53,997 bases of DNA from an uncultured Clostridia bacterium (GTDB lineage: Bacteria; Bacillota; Clostridia; UBA1212; UBA1255): NCBI GenBank assembly GCA_947625435.1, contig CANQOI010000008.1, positions 1-53,997 on the forward strand, read 5' to 3'. Made by a program: the position numbers and the translations under genes. The notes beneath the pieces are model-generated. The model made no database searches and had not been told where the DNA came from. It was given only the letters and a program-made list of their open reading frames with translations. The first letter of the stretch is position 1. Every line of letters begins with the position of its first letter. This document shows positions 15,472-24,380 of the stretch, one piece after another.

Positions 15472-16743
15472 ATGAGCATACATTTTGAGCATTTAACGCA
15501 TATACTGAACGGGGGCTCTGCGGGCGGCGACAGGCCGGAAAATATGCAGAGCAGGCTCGCATCTTTTTTTGACGGCATACAGACGCCGTGCTATATCATC
15601 GACAGTCATGTATTGAGACACAACTGTGAGATACTTTCGGGCGTTGAGAAGCGCACGGGCTGCCGCATTTTGCTTGCGCAGAAGGCGTTTTCGAATTATG
15701 ACCTGTATCCGCTCATATCGGAATACTTATGCGGCACCGAGGCCAGCGGGCTCTATGAGGCGAGGCTGGGCAGAGAGAGGATGCCGGGCAGGGAAGTGCA
15801 TGTATTTTCCGCCGCCTACAGAGACGACGATTTTAAAGAGATACTGAAATATGCCGACCACATCGTATTCAATTCTCCGCGCCAGCTCGAAAAGTTCGGA
15901 TATGCCGCAAAAAATGCCGGCAAGAGCATAGGACTGAGGATAAATCCCGAATGCTCCACACAGGAAGGGCACGCCATATACGATCCCTGCGCGCCCGGCA
16001 GCCGGCTGGGCACGACGAGAGAGCAGTGGGACGCACATATGAACGAAGAACTCGTATCGCTCCTTGACGGGCTGCATTTTCACACTCTGTGCGAGCAGGA
16101 TTCGGACGCGCTGGAGGTGACTCTTGACGCCGTGAGCGATAAGTTCGGCGATGCTCTCGGTAAAATGAAATGGCTCAATATGGGCGGCGGGCACCATATA
16201 ACACGCCCCGGATACGACATAGCCCGGCTTGAAAAATGTATTAAAAGGGTTCGGGATGCTTACGGCACGGATGTGTATCTGGAGCCGGGAGAGGCGGTGG
16301 CTCTAAATGCCGGATATGCCGCGTCGAGAGTGCTCGATACAACCTGTAACGGCGGCACGCGTATTGCCGTTCTTGACATAAGCGCGGCGTGCCACATGCC
16401 GGACGTCATTGAGATGCCCTACCGCCCGCCTCTTTACAACGAACAGAGCACAGGCGGCGGCACAGACGGCGCAGAGCCCGCCGGAGCGCACCGGTACCGT
16501 CTCGGAGGCCCTACGTGCCTCGCGGGCGATGTCATAGGCGATTATTATTTTGAAAATGAGCTTGCGGAAGGGGACATACTCATATTCGGGGACATGGCGA
16601 TATATACGATGTGTAAGAACAACACATTCAACGGTATGGCGCTCCCTCCCATATATGTGCTGGATGAGAGCGGTAAAATGCAGCTTACAGCCTGCTTTGA
16701 TTATCACGATTTCGAAAAACGCCTCGGAAGCAGTAAGGAGTGA
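15472..16743 (+). CDS. nspC: Carboxynorspermidine/carboxyspermidine decarboxylase
   Basis: An alanine-racemase-fold PLP decarboxylase that turns carboxyspermidine into spermidine (or carboxynorspermidine into norspermidine). Motifs: TPCYIIDSHVLRHN, LLAQKAFSN with the PLP lysine at K71, GLHFHTLCE, NMGGGHHI, LEPGEAVALNAGY and GGPTCLAGD with the active-site Cys. The call uses ATG 15472 (423 residues), 7 bases after the dehydrogenase stop but with a weak ribosome site. The family norm is about 380 residues, and the in-frame ATG at 15544 would start at MQSRLASFFDGIQTP, closer to the family. It is the last gene of the polyamine operon; I saw no terminator after it. Confidence 0.92.
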   Translation: MSIHFEHLTHILNGGSAGGDRPENMQSRLASFFDGIQTPCYIIDSHVLRHNCEILSGVEKRTGCRILLAQKAFSNYDLYPLISEYLCGTEASGLYEARLGRERMPGREVHVFSAAYRDDDFKEILKYADHIVFNSPRQLEKFGYAAKNAGKSIGLRINPECSTQEGHAIYDPCAPGSRLGTTREQWDAHMNEELVSLLDGLHFHTLCEQDSDALEVTLDAVSDKFGDALGKMKWLNMGGGHHITRPGYDIARLEKCIKRVRDAYGTDVYLEPGEAVALNAGYAASRVLDTTCNGGTRIAVLDISAACHMPDVIEMPYRPPLYNEQSTGGGTDGAEPAGAHRYRLGGPTCLAGDVIGDYYFENELAEGDILIFGDMAIYTMCKNNTFNGMALPPIYVLDESGKMQLTACFDYHDFEKRLGSSKE

Positions 16744-16820
16744 AGAACGGGGCGACAATTTCACGACACAAACTATTAATAAATTTAAAACAAATATAGG
16801 CGCGGCGGGCCGGAAATCTG

Positions 16821-16829
16821 TGCTATACT
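16821..16829 (+). promoter_or_regulatory. Extended -10 promoter of the amidase gene
   Basis: TGCTATACT (16821-16829) is an extended -10 element. No -35 hexamer is recognisable upstream. The 140-base gap between nspC and the amidase gene otherwise contains AT-rich sequence with no terminator. Confidence 0.45.
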
Positions 16830-16883
16830 CAGAAATGTAATACAACAGAAGATCAAAGATTTTATTTACAAAGGATGAGGAAC

Positions 16884-18260
16884 ATGAAGAGAGCAGATTT
16901 TTCTGTCGGAACGCATTTCACATTGACAGCACTTATATTGGCAGTGCTCCTGGCGCTCAATGTGCCCGTATTGACATCGTGCGGAGCCGCCGGAGAGGCA
17001 GGCCCGGGTACGGGCACGGTATATAACTCAAAAAACGGAGGCGGCATAGTCATAGTAGTGGATCCGGGTCACGGAGGGAATGACAACGGGACCATGGGAA
17101 GCTCCGGAGGAGAGACATTTTACGAAAAAGATCTCAATCTGAAGACCGCGACATATCTGTGGGAGGCTCTGTCGGGATATTCAGGTGTTAAAGTATATAT
17201 GACGAGATACGGCGACACAAAGCTGTCCATACTGAGCCGCGTCAAGGAGGCCGCCGATCTGAACGCGGATCTCATGGTGTCGGTACATATGAACGCGCTA
17301 GAGACCGACAGCTTTAAAGGCAGCGAGATATTCGTGCCTAAGGGGAATTACAGGCCGGAGCTTTCTGAAATATCATCGTCCTTAGCCGAAAGGATACTCG
17401 ACAGATTTGAAAAGATAGGCATGAGGAAGATAGGCGTCAAAACGAGCCTTCTCGATCACAGCGATTATTACGACTATCCCAACGGAGCGCAGGCGGACTA
17501 TTACGGTATAATACGGTATTGCGTTCAGGAAAACATACCTTCAATGATAATAGAACACGGCTATCTCTCAAACAAAGACGATATGAGATTCCTGAGCAGC
17601 GACGCAAATCTGGAGAAGCTGGCAAAGGCGACTGCGGAATCGATAGCCGAGGAATACGGGCTCAGAAAGGGAAGCGGCAGCAAGATAAGGCTTAAAAATC
17701 AGGAGCCTGTCACCATAGACGACATACCGACCGAGCTGACAGTGGGAACGAAGCCCATAGAACTGAGCGCCCGCGGCGGCAGCGGAAACGGTCAGATGCG
17801 CTTTGAGAGCAACGACAGCTCCGTGCTGAGGATATCGGGGAACAAGCTTGAGATATACGGAGAGGGCACCGCAAACATAACGGCGGTCAAGGGAAGCGAC
17901 GGGACATACCTTCCCGAACAGAGCGAAAACTATATAAGGATAACCGTTCACGCATCGGGAAGACAGCCCGCCACGGCCGGACCCTCGGAGGAGTATGCGG
18001 AAGATGCGCCGCCGGTAACGCGTGAAACGGGCACAGAGCAGAACGGCGCCCCGGGCGCGCAAGGCTCCCGGGGCTCTCTGAGCAAGTACCAGTCACTGAG
18101 AAAGTTGGCAGACAGCAGATATTTTACGGCGGCGGCAGCGGCGGGCGGAGTGCTCGCAGCAGTCATCATAATAATAACGGTAAGGATCGTATACGTTCGC
18201 CGTAAAAGGAAAAAAGAACGCGAAAAACGCTTTACAAAAGGACGCAGCCCTCGTTTCTGA
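16884..18260 (+). CDS. N-acetylmuramoyl-L-alanine amidase (Amidase_3) with Ig-like domain and C-terminal membrane anchor
   Basis: A 458-residue cell-wall hydrolase. ATG 16884 is favoured, with AAGGA eight bases upstream; an ATG at 16875 has no spacing. The N-terminal hydrophobic segment ends in a lipobox-like LTSC. The zinc amidase domain follows: VVVDPGHGGNDNG, FYEKDLNLK, VSVHMNAL and the C-terminal glutamate in SMIIEHGYLSN. Next comes a Big/Ig-like region (about 275-355, ELTVGTKPIELSARGGS to NITAVKGSDG), a disordered linker, then a second transmembrane helix (about 417-440) and a very basic tail. It is therefore held in the membrane at both ends, with the catalytic part outside. The 3' end overlaps the convergent asnA by 29 bases. 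Confidence 0.9.
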   Translation: MKRADFSVGTHFTLTALILAVLLALNVPVLTSCGAAGEAGPGTGTVYNSKNGGGIVIVVDPGHGGNDNGTMGSSGGETFYEKDLNLKTATYLWEALSGYSGVKVYMTRYGDTKLSILSRVKEAADLNADLMVSVHMNALETDSFKGSEIFVPKGNYRPELSEISSSLAERILDRFEKIGMRKIGVKTSLLDHSDYYDYPNGAQADYYGIIRYCVQENIPSMIIEHGYLSNKDDMRFLSSDANLEKLAKATAESIAEEYGLRKGSGSKIRLKNQEPVTIDDIPTELTVGTKPIELSARGGSGNGQMRFESNDSSVLRISGNKLEIYGEGTANITAVKGSDGTYLPEQSENYIRITVHASGRQPATAGPSEEYAEDAPPVTRETGTEQNGAPGAQGSRGSLSKYQSLRKLADSRYFTAAAAAGGVLAAVIIIITVRIVYVRRKRKKEREKRFTKGRSPRF

Positions 18261-19230
18261 GGGCTTTTTCCTGCTCCTCCGGCCATACGGAAACCTGAAC
18301 CTCGCCTATGTGCATCTTACCGAGAAAATACATACACAGACGCGACTGACCTATACCGCCCCCTATCGTATAAGGGAGCTTCTTTTCGAGGACTGCCCTG
18401 TGGAAGGGAAGATCCCTGCGGTCATCGCAGCCTGCCTCCGAAAGCTGGTACGAAAGAGAATCCTCATCCACGCGTATGCCCATGCTCGATATCTCAAAGG
18501 CTATATCCAGAACCGGGTAGTACAGTATTATATCGCAGTTCAGATTCCAGTCATCGTAGTCGGGAGAGCGGCCGTCATGAGGCTTACCGGAGCGCAGCCT
18601 GCCGCCTATCTTGGTAAGGCATACAGCGCCGTATCTGCGCGCCGCGGCATATTCACGATCCTTGGGAGTGCTCCCGGGGTACATATCCTCCAGCTCCTGC
18701 GACGAAACAAACGTTATGTCGCAGGGCAGCTCAAAGCCCTTAAAACACTCCGTGACGGACGGATAACATGATCTTACGTATGAAAAGGTGCCAAGGAGTA
18801 CATTGTATATTTTACGCACGGTGTCCTTCAGAAAATACTCGTTCCTGTCCTCCCTGCGTATGCAGAGCTCCCAGTCCCACTGATCGACGTATATTGAATG
18901 GAGCGCGTCCGCCGTCTCGTCGCGGCGTATGGCGTTCATGTCCGTATAAATGCCCTCGCCGGGGTTAAAGCCGTATTTTCCGAGAGCGAAACGCTTCCAC
19001 TTGGCGAGAGACTGCACGATCTGCACATCCTTTCCGGTCTCAAGAAGATCGAACTGGACAGGGCGCTCCGTGCCGTTCAGGCAGTCATTCAGTCCGGACT
19101 CGGGGGTGACCATAAGGGGCGCGGTCACACGCATCAGATTGAGAGCATGCGAAAGCTCCTTCTGAAAGAAGTCCTTGACCTGTTTTATGGCTCTCTGTGT
19201 TTCCTTGAAATCCAAAGCGGGAATGTACAT
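18232..19230 (-). CDS. asnA: Aspartate--ammonia ligase (AMP-forming asparagine synthetase A)
   Basis: A 332-residue cytosolic enzyme that makes asparagine from aspartate, ammonia and ATP, with a class II tRNA-synthetase-like fold. Motifs: SGLNDCLNGTERPVQFD, VQSLAKWKRFALGKYGF, YTDMNAIRRDE, HSIYVDQWDWE and the terminal GGGIGQSRLCMYFLG. The length matches the family. The ribosome site GGAGG is inside the last codons of miaB, and only four bases separate the two genes, so translation is likely coupled. The 3' end overlaps the convergent amidase gene by 29 bases. It is the last gene of ylbF-mutS-miaB-asnA. Confidence 0.96.
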   Translation of the reverse strand: MYIPALDFKETQRAIKQVKDFFQKELSHALNLMRVTAPLMVTPESGLNDCLNGTERPVQFDLLETGKDVQIVQSLAKWKRFALGKYGFNPGEGIYTDMNAIRRDETADALHSIYVDQWDWELCIRREDRNEYFLKDTVRKIYNVLLGTFSYVRSCYPSVTECFKGFELPCDITFVSSQELEDMYPGSTPKDREYAAARRYGAVCLTKIGGRLRSGKPHDGRSPDYDDWNLNCDIILYYPVLDIAFEISSMGIRVDEDSLSYQLSEAGCDDRRDLPFHRAVLEKKLPYTIGGGIGQSRLCMYFLGKMHIGEVQVSVWPEEQEKALRNEGCVLL

Positions 19231-19234
19231 TTGA

Positions 19235-20704
19235 TCATAACCTCCAATTTACTGCGCGTCCCTCTAAGGACCACGTCTGCGCATTCTCTATATAAACGTC
19301 GGCGAATCTGCCCGCAAGGCTGCCGTCTGACACATCGTACGGCGGGCTTGCCGTGAAATTCACCACTTTGTTGCTCTCCGTCCTGCCTGTGAGGCGTGTA
19401 TCGCACGTGCGGCTCACACCCTCGCAGAGAACGCTGAACGTTTTACCGACACATGCCTCATTGAGCTCCCTGCATATGCCGTTCTGAAGCTCGAGCAGCC
19501 TGTCAAAACGTTCGTGCACGACTTCCGGCGGCACCTGATCCGGATATGAGGCGGCGGGAGTGCCCACGCGGGGCGAATATATGAAAGTGAAAGCCGCATC
19601 GTACCGGACGCGTTTTACAAGGTCCAGCGTCTCGGCAAAATCCTCCTCCGTTTCACCGGGGAAGCCCGTTATTATATCAGTGGAAAGAGCGATGCCGGGT
19701 ATCCTCGAGCGTATTTTATCGACGAGTGAAATATACTGTTCTTTTGTATAGCGCCTGTTCATGCGGCGGAGCACCTCGGTGCTTCCCGACTGCACCGGAA
19801 GATGGAGCTGCGCGCATATCTCCGGGCGGGACGCCATGACGTCTATGAGCCTGTCCGAGAGATCCTTAGGGTGAGACGTCATGAAACGTATGCGCCTGAG
19901 CCCGCTGCCCTGCACGCGGTCGCATATTTCACCGAGAAGACCCGCAAAATCCGTGCCGCTGTTTATATCTCTGCCGTACGAATTCACGTTCTGCCCGAGA
20001 AGCGTTATCTCGCGCACGCCGGAAAGGGCGAGAGACTCGACCTCCCGTAAAATGTCATCCTTATTTCTGCTGCGCTCGCGGCCTCTCACGTAGGGCACCA
20101 CGCAGTACGTGCAGAAATTGTTGCAGCCGTACATGACGGTCACCCACGCCTTGAAATCGCTGTCTCTTTTTATGGGAAGCCCCTCGGGTATCTCGTCGCC
20201 GGAGCCCGGCGGAACGCACACGCGTTTGCCTGTGAATACAGCTTTGTACACGAATTCCGGGAACCTGTATATGTCGTGAGTGCCGAATACTATATCTACA
20301 TTTCTGAATTTACTGTTTATATCGTCGTATATGTGTTTCTGCTCCGTCATGCAGCCGCACACTGCCGTCAGAAGCCCGGGATATTCGTGCTTTGCTCCCT
20401 TGAGAGCGCCTATGTGCCCGAATATCTTCTCCTCCGCGTTCTCGCGCACACAGCATGTGTTGAGCACAACGAGATCGCAGAAACGGCCGTTGTATTTACC
20501 CGCGGCCTCATCGGGTACTATCTCATATCCCATGCGCTCCGCCATTCCGGCAAGCTTCTCCGAATCGTGCTCGTTCATCTGGCAGCCGAATGTCTTGATG
20601 CACGCGGTGGGTCGCCTTTTGAGAGCACTGTTCCTGTCAAGTACGCGCCGCATATAATTATCCTGTCTTTCGGTCTCTTCCGGTGTTATGATCTTCTTAG
20701 CCAT
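19235..20704 (-). CDS. miaB: tRNA-2-methylthio-N6-dimethylallyladenosine synthase
   Basis: A radical-SAM methylthiotransferase that adds the 2-methylthio group to i6A37 of tRNAs. Starting at 20704 gives MAKKIITPEE and 489 residues, with AAAAGAG upstream; an in-frame ATG at 20725 lies inside the end of mutS. Domains in order: UPF0004 N-domain with IKTFGCQMNEHDSEKL, LNTCCVRENAEEK and VCGCMTEQ (first cluster cysteines); radical SAM CNNFCTYC (about 191-198) followed by VVPYVRGRERSR; C-terminal TRAM domain (about 425-489). The long N-terminal extension is typical of Clostridia. It lies between mutS and asnA in the same operon. Confidence 0.96.
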   Translation of the reverse strand: MAKKIITPEETERQDNYMRRVLDRNSALKRRPTACIKTFGCQMNEHDSEKLAGMAERMGYEIVPDEAAGKYNGRFCDLVVLNTCCVRENAEEKIFGHIGALKGAKHEYPGLLTAVCGCMTEQKHIYDDINSKFRNVDIVFGTHDIYRFPEFVYKAVFTGKRVCVPPGSGDEIPEGLPIKRDSDFKAWVTVMYGCNNFCTYCVVPYVRGRERSRNKDDILREVESLALSGVREITLLGQNVNSYGRDINSGTDFAGLLGEICDRVQGSGLRRIRFMTSHPKDLSDRLIDVMASRPEICAQLHLPVQSGSTEVLRRMNRRYTKEQYISLVDKIRSRIPGIALSTDIITGFPGETEEDFAETLDLVKRVRYDAAFTFIYSPRVGTPAASYPDQVPPEVVHERFDRLLELQNGICRELNEACVGKTFSVLCEGVSRTCDTRLTGRTESNKVVNFTASPPYDVSDGSLAGRFADVYIENAQTWSLEGRAVNWRL

Positions 20705-20705
20705 A

Positions 20706-23342
20706 TCATGTTCTCTTTTCCGCATTCTGGTGGAGCCTGTACAGTATGTTCATAGCGTCTATGGGAGTGAGCGTGCGTATATCGAGCGACTTGAGCTCGC
20801 TTATTATCTCATCCCGATCGGCGGAATCTGCCGCATATGAAAACAGATCCGGGCCGTATTCACGGCGGTCGCGCGGCCTGTCCTGATTCTCAAGCTCCGA
20901 AAGTATCTCGTGGGCCCTTGACGTCACCGCTTTGGGTATGCCCGCAAGAGAAGCCACCGCTATGCCGTAGCTCCCGTCGGCGCCGCCGCGCTTTATTTTA
21001 CGTAAAAATACGATGTCGTCGCCCTTTTTCTTAACGTCGACACAGTAATTCTTAACGCCCGGCAAGCTGCCTTCGAGCTCCGTGAGCTCGTGATAGTGAG
21101 TCGCGAACATGGATCTGCACCCGAGCGTTCCGGCTATGTATTCGAGCACCGCCCACGCGATACTGAGCCCGTCGAAGGTGCTCGTGCCGCGGCCTATCTC
21201 ATCCAATATGAGGAAGCTTTTTGATGTTGCGCCGGACAGTATGTTCGCCACTTCGCTCATTTCGACCATGAAGGTGCTCTGACCGGACGCCAGATCGTCG
21301 GAAGCGCCTACGCGCGTAAAAAGCCTGTCGACTATCGTTATTTCGGCTTCGTCCGCCGGAATGAAGGAGCCGGCCTGAGCCATGAGTATGCAGAGCGCGG
21401 TCTGCCTCATATATGTGGATTTGCCCGCCATATTAGGGCCTGTTATCACAAGGAGCTTATTCTCGCCTGAGTCAAGGAATACGTCGTTCGGTACGAAATC
21501 GCCCGAAGGGAGCATTTTCTCGACTACGGGATGCCTGCCGCCCTTGACGGATATCTTCATGGAGCCGTCGGATCCCGTATCGTATACGCGCGGCCTGCAG
21601 TAATTTTCCCTGTCGGCAGTTTCGGCGTATGAAGCGAGAGCGTCGAGCTCGGCTATGGCGCGGGCCGTATTCTTAAGGCGCGCCGCCTGCAGGCACACCT
21701 GCCCGCGCACGTCGCAGAATATGTCAAATTCGAGCCTCATGAGCCTTTCCTCGGCGCCTAATATGCTGTCCTCCGTTTTCTTGAGCTCTTCGGTTATGTA
21801 GCGCTCATTGTTCGCGAGAGTCTGTTTTCTTATATACCTGTCCGGCACAAGATCGAGATACGAGCGCGTCACTTCAATATAGTATCCGAAAACCTTGTTG
21901 TAGCCTATCTTGAGATTTTTGATACCCGTGGCATTCCTTTCCTTCGCTTCGAGCTCCGCAAGCCACGTCTTGCCGTTTACGGAGGCGGAGCGGCACGCGT
22001 CTACTTCCTCGCTGTAGCCCTTCTTGATGAGCCCGCCTTCGCGCATTGAAACGGGAGGCTCGTCTTCTATCGCTCTCTCCAAAAGGTCGTATATATCCTC
22101 AAGTCCGTCCATGGCGGCGTTTATATTTCTGAGCAGGGGAGAAGAGCACCTTGAAACAGAGCTTTTGATATACGGTATCTTGCAGGCGGACTGTTTCAAA
22201 GACACAAGGTCCCTGGCCGTACATGTGCCGAGCGTGATCTTACCTGCAATGCGCTCCATATCGTAAACGCCGTCAAGCAGCTCCCTTATCTCGCTCCTAA
22301 AAATGAAAGCGTCCTTCAGCTCTCCCACTGCGTCAAGACGTTCGTTTACGGCCTCCGCGTCTATGAGGGGCTGCTCGATCCATTTTTTGAGCATCCTGCC
22401 GCCCATAGCGGTGACGGTCCTGTCAAGCACCCACAGGAGCGAACCCTTCTTGTCTCTGCTGCGCATCGTTTCCGTTATCTCGAGATTCCTGCGCGAGGAC
22501 GCGTCTATGGACATATATTCGTCGACGGTATAGTACTCCGCTCTTATCTGGTCGGAAAGATGCATTTTCTGAGTGCTCTCCATGTACGCTATGAGCGCGC
22601 CGCAGCATCTTACCGCCGGCTCGTCCTTAAGATTGAGAGCATTATTTTTGCGCCCGTCTCTCTCTCCGGTAAAATCTATGTCCGACATATGCTCGGACGC
22701 CGCGTCAAAGTCAAACAGTGACTCATCCACTTCGCTTATATACGCGCCCACCGCTCCGGACACAAAATTCCTGAGCTTTAGGAGAGACGGGGCGTTTCTG
22801 TTCACCACGATCTCGGAAGGCGCGAAGCGTGCCAGCTCATTTGCAAGATGATTGAAAGTGCTCCCTATGCTGAACGATGTGACATAAAGCTGCCCGGTAG
22901 TGATGTCGGCGGCCGCAAGGCCGAATATATTCATGAATTCGTAAACCGCGGCTATATAATTGTTCCTCTTCTGCGGGAGCATCTGATCGTCGATCACGGT
23001 TCCGGGAGTGTAGACACGCACGATATCGCGCTTTACTATGCCCTTGGCGAGAGCCGGGTCCTCCAGCTGCTCGCACACGGCCACCTTATATCCCTTGGAC
23101 ACAAGTCTTCCTATATAAGAAGAAGCGGCGTGAAAAGGCACGCCGCACATGGGCGCGCGCTCTTCAAGGCCGCAGTCCTTTCCCGTGAGCACGAGCTCGA
23201 GCTCTCTCGATGCGGTCTCCGCATCCTCGTAAAACATTTCGTAAAAATCCCCGAGACGGAAAAAAAGTATACAGTCCCCGCACCGCTTCTTTATATCAAG
23301 ATATTGTTTCATCATCGGCGTAGGTTCCATCTCAGGGCTCAT
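20706..23342 (-). CDS. mutS: DNA mismatch repair ATPase MutS
   Basis: An 878-residue mismatch recognition protein. The N-terminus has TPMMKQYLDIK and the mismatch-binding FYEMFYEDA (F-x-E of domain I). The core has the clamp and lever domains. The ATPase has Walker A GPNMAGKSTYMRQ (about 633), Walker B FLILDEIGRGTST and the ATHYHEL loop. The site TAAGGAG is directly next to ATG 23342, so translation may begin at the in-frame ATG 23330 (MEPTPMMKQ). It is coupled downstream to miaB, whose start lies next to the mutS stop. No mutL is visible in the window. Within the gene, at about 20997-21008, is the 12-base palindrome TTTTACGTAAAA. Confidence 0.97.
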   Translation of the reverse strand: MSPEMEPTPMMKQYLDIKKRCGDCILFFRLGDFYEMFYEDAETASRELELVLTGKDCGLEERAPMCGVPFHAASSYIGRLVSKGYKVAVCEQLEDPALAKGIVKRDIVRVYTPGTVIDDQMLPQKRNNYIAAVYEFMNIFGLAAADITTGQLYVTSFSIGSTFNHLANELARFAPSEIVVNRNAPSLLKLRNFVSGAVGAYISEVDESLFDFDAASEHMSDIDFTGERDGRKNNALNLKDEPAVRCCGALIAYMESTQKMHLSDQIRAEYYTVDEYMSIDASSRRNLEITETMRSRDKKGSLLWVLDRTVTAMGGRMLKKWIEQPLIDAEAVNERLDAVGELKDAFIFRSEIRELLDGVYDMERIAGKITLGTCTARDLVSLKQSACKIPYIKSSVSRCSSPLLRNINAAMDGLEDIYDLLERAIEDEPPVSMREGGLIKKGYSEEVDACRSASVNGKTWLAELEAKERNATGIKNLKIGYNKVFGYYIEVTRSYLDLVPDRYIRKQTLANNERYITEELKKTEDSILGAEERLMRLEFDIFCDVRGQVCLQAARLKNTARAIAELDALASYAETADRENYCRPRVYDTGSDGSMKISVKGGRHPVVEKMLPSGDFVPNDVFLDSGENKLLVITGPNMAGKSTYMRQTALCILMAQAGSFIPADEAEITIVDRLFTRVGASDDLASGQSTFMVEMSEVANILSGATSKSFLILDEIGRGTSTFDGLSIAWAVLEYIAGTLGCRSMFATHYHELTELEGSLPGVKNYCVDVKKKGDDIVFLRKIKRGGADGSYGIAVASLAGIPKAVTSRAHEILSELENQDRPRDRREYGPDLFSYAADSADRDEIISELKSLDIRTLTPIDAMNILYRLHQNAEKRT

Positions 23343-23366
23343 CTCCTTACATTGACGTCAGAGCTG

Positions 23367-23747
23367 TCAGTGGCATCCGGCGCACGTCGAACAGCTTCCG
23401 CTGCATCCGCCGCTGCTCCCGGTCACAAAATGCTGTATTATATCGTTTACCGTGGCCATCATAGTCTCAAAGCCCTTCCTGGCCTCAAAATATTCCGATG
23501 TTACGGCATTCTCATTAAGCTCTCTCTGCTTATCCATCAGGGTATCCCGTATCTTCTCAAGCTCGCTCTTGTCGATATCGTCACGCGAGCCCTTTACAAG
23601 CTCCTTCTGAAGATCTTTGTATGAATTTATGAGCTCCTGCGCTTTGTCGTTCTGTATAAGTGCAAGCTCCGCGCTCTGCCATCTCCTGAATTCCGCGCTG
23701 TCTCTTATGGCCTCGCCGAGTGCGGCTGCCGCTTCAACATAATCCAT
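23367..23747 (-). CDS. ylbF: YlbF/YmcA family protein with Cys-rich tail
   Basis: A 126-residue helical protein of the RicA/RicF family. In B. subtilis this family forms, with RicT, an Fe-S-containing complex that promotes RNA processing by RNase Y and affects sporulation and competence. The body is coiled helix (EAAAALGEAIRDSAEFRRW, then SYKDLQKEL and DKQRELNENAV). The tail GGCSGSCSTCAGCH carries four cysteines, fitting a cluster ligand set. It is the first gene of the mutS operon, 24 bases upstream of mutS, with a good promoter at 23797. Whether it is the YlbF or YmcA branch is not certain. Confidence 0.8.
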   Translation of the reverse strand: MDYVEAAAALGEAIRDSAEFRRWQSAELALIQNDKAQELINSYKDLQKELVKGSRDDIDKSELEKIRDTLMDKQRELNENAVTSEYFEARKGFETMMATVNDIIQHFVTGSSGGCSGSCSTCAGCH

Positions 23748-23796
23748 TCATATCCGGCCTTTCTCAACGTAAAATGTAAAATATAAAACAGCGTAC

Positions 23797-23825
23797 ATCA
23801 TAGCACATTTTACAATCCGGCACAA
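23797..23825 (-). promoter_or_regulatory. Sigma-A promoter of ylbF-mutS-miaB-asnA
   Basis: On the minus strand TTGTGC (23820-23825) and TATGAT (23797-23802) are 17 bases apart, and a TG at the extended -10 position strengthens it. The -35 overlaps the last codons of yerC. Confidence 0.6.
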
Positions 23826-24109
23826 TCCGGTTTTGAAAGGACGGCGGCGTACCCGCCGGCGCCGTATTTAAGCGCCCTGTTCACACGTGAGATAGTCGCG
23901 GTGGAAGCTCCCGTAAGGTCCGCTATATTGCTGAAGGTCTCGCCGTTTCTGAGCATGACCGCCACGGCGAACCGCTGAGCCATGGCGTTTATCTCGTTTA
24001 TGGTGCAGAGATCGTCAAAAAAGGCCGAGCATTCATGCTCGTTTTCAAGCGCCAATACGGCCTTTATGAGCCGTTTTTTGTATTTATCGAGGTCTTCACT
24101 GTCATGCAT
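23810..24109 (-). CDS. yerC: YerC/YecD family TrpR-like DNA-binding protein
   Basis: A 99-residue protein of the TrpR/YerC family. The helix-turn-helix is typical: FFDDLCTINEINAMAQRFAV, MLRNGETFSNIADLTGASTATISRVNRALKYG. The start at 24109 is preferred because GGGAG lies seven bases before it; the in-frame ATG at 24127 lies upstream of this site. Family members are probably transcription regulators. B. subtilis YerC/YecD has no firmly known target that I can state. It has its own promoter and precedes the ylbF-mutS operon on the same strand. Confidence 0.88.
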   Translation of the reverse strand: MHDSEDLDKYKKRLIKAVLALENEHECSAFFDDLCTINEINAMAQRFAVAVMLRNGETFSNIADLTGASTATISRVNRALKYGAGGYAAVLSKPDCAGL

Positions 24110-24148
24110 GATATTGTCTCCCGTCATATTCCGTTTTCACGGTTCAGT

Positions 24149-24177
24149 ATGTTAATACTTTATTGCGCTAAAGTCAA
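24149..24177 (-). promoter_or_regulatory. Sigma-A promoter of yerC
   Basis: On the minus strand TTGACT (24172-24177) and TAACAT (24149-24154) are separated by 17 bases, 40 bases before the yerC start. Confidence 0.65.
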
Positions 24178-24263
24178 CAGCGCCGGGCGTCCGCGCAAAA
24201 AAGAAAATTGTTGAGATAAGGCAAAAAATGTAAAATTTTTTTTGTTTCCGAGGCATGTTTTTA

Positions 24264-24292
24264 TAGACAATCTATTTTCAAAATGATACAAT
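24264..24292 (+). promoter_or_regulatory. Sigma-A promoter of the giant subtilase gene
   Basis: TAGACA (24264-24269) and TACAAT (24287-24292) are separated by 17 bases, each 5 of 6 to consensus. The transcript would start near 24299, leaving a leader of about 200 bases. The gap 24110-24501 also holds the divergent yerC promoter and AT-rich sequence between the two. Confidence 0.65.
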
Positions 24293-24301
24293 TGCGTGCG
24301 T

Positions 24302-24348
24302 AAAAATAATTTCGCGTTCAGCTCTGTATTGAGGGCGTAGTTATTTTT
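24302..24348 (+). other. Imperfect hairpin in the subtilase 5' leader
   Basis: AAAAATAA (24302-24309) pairs with TTATTTTT (24341-24348). Inside it CGC pairs with GCG and CTC with GAG around a small loop. It would be the first structure in the predicted leader RNA. There is no T-tract after it, so it is not a simple terminator. Confidence 0.5.
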
Positions 24349-24380
24349 ATATCCTAAATAGGCGAAGGAGACAATGTACT

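Noticed and set aside
14424-15578. 384-codon open frame antisense to the carboxyspermidine dehydrogenase gene
   Set aside because: The sense strand has a complete enzyme with family motifs; the antisense frame has none.
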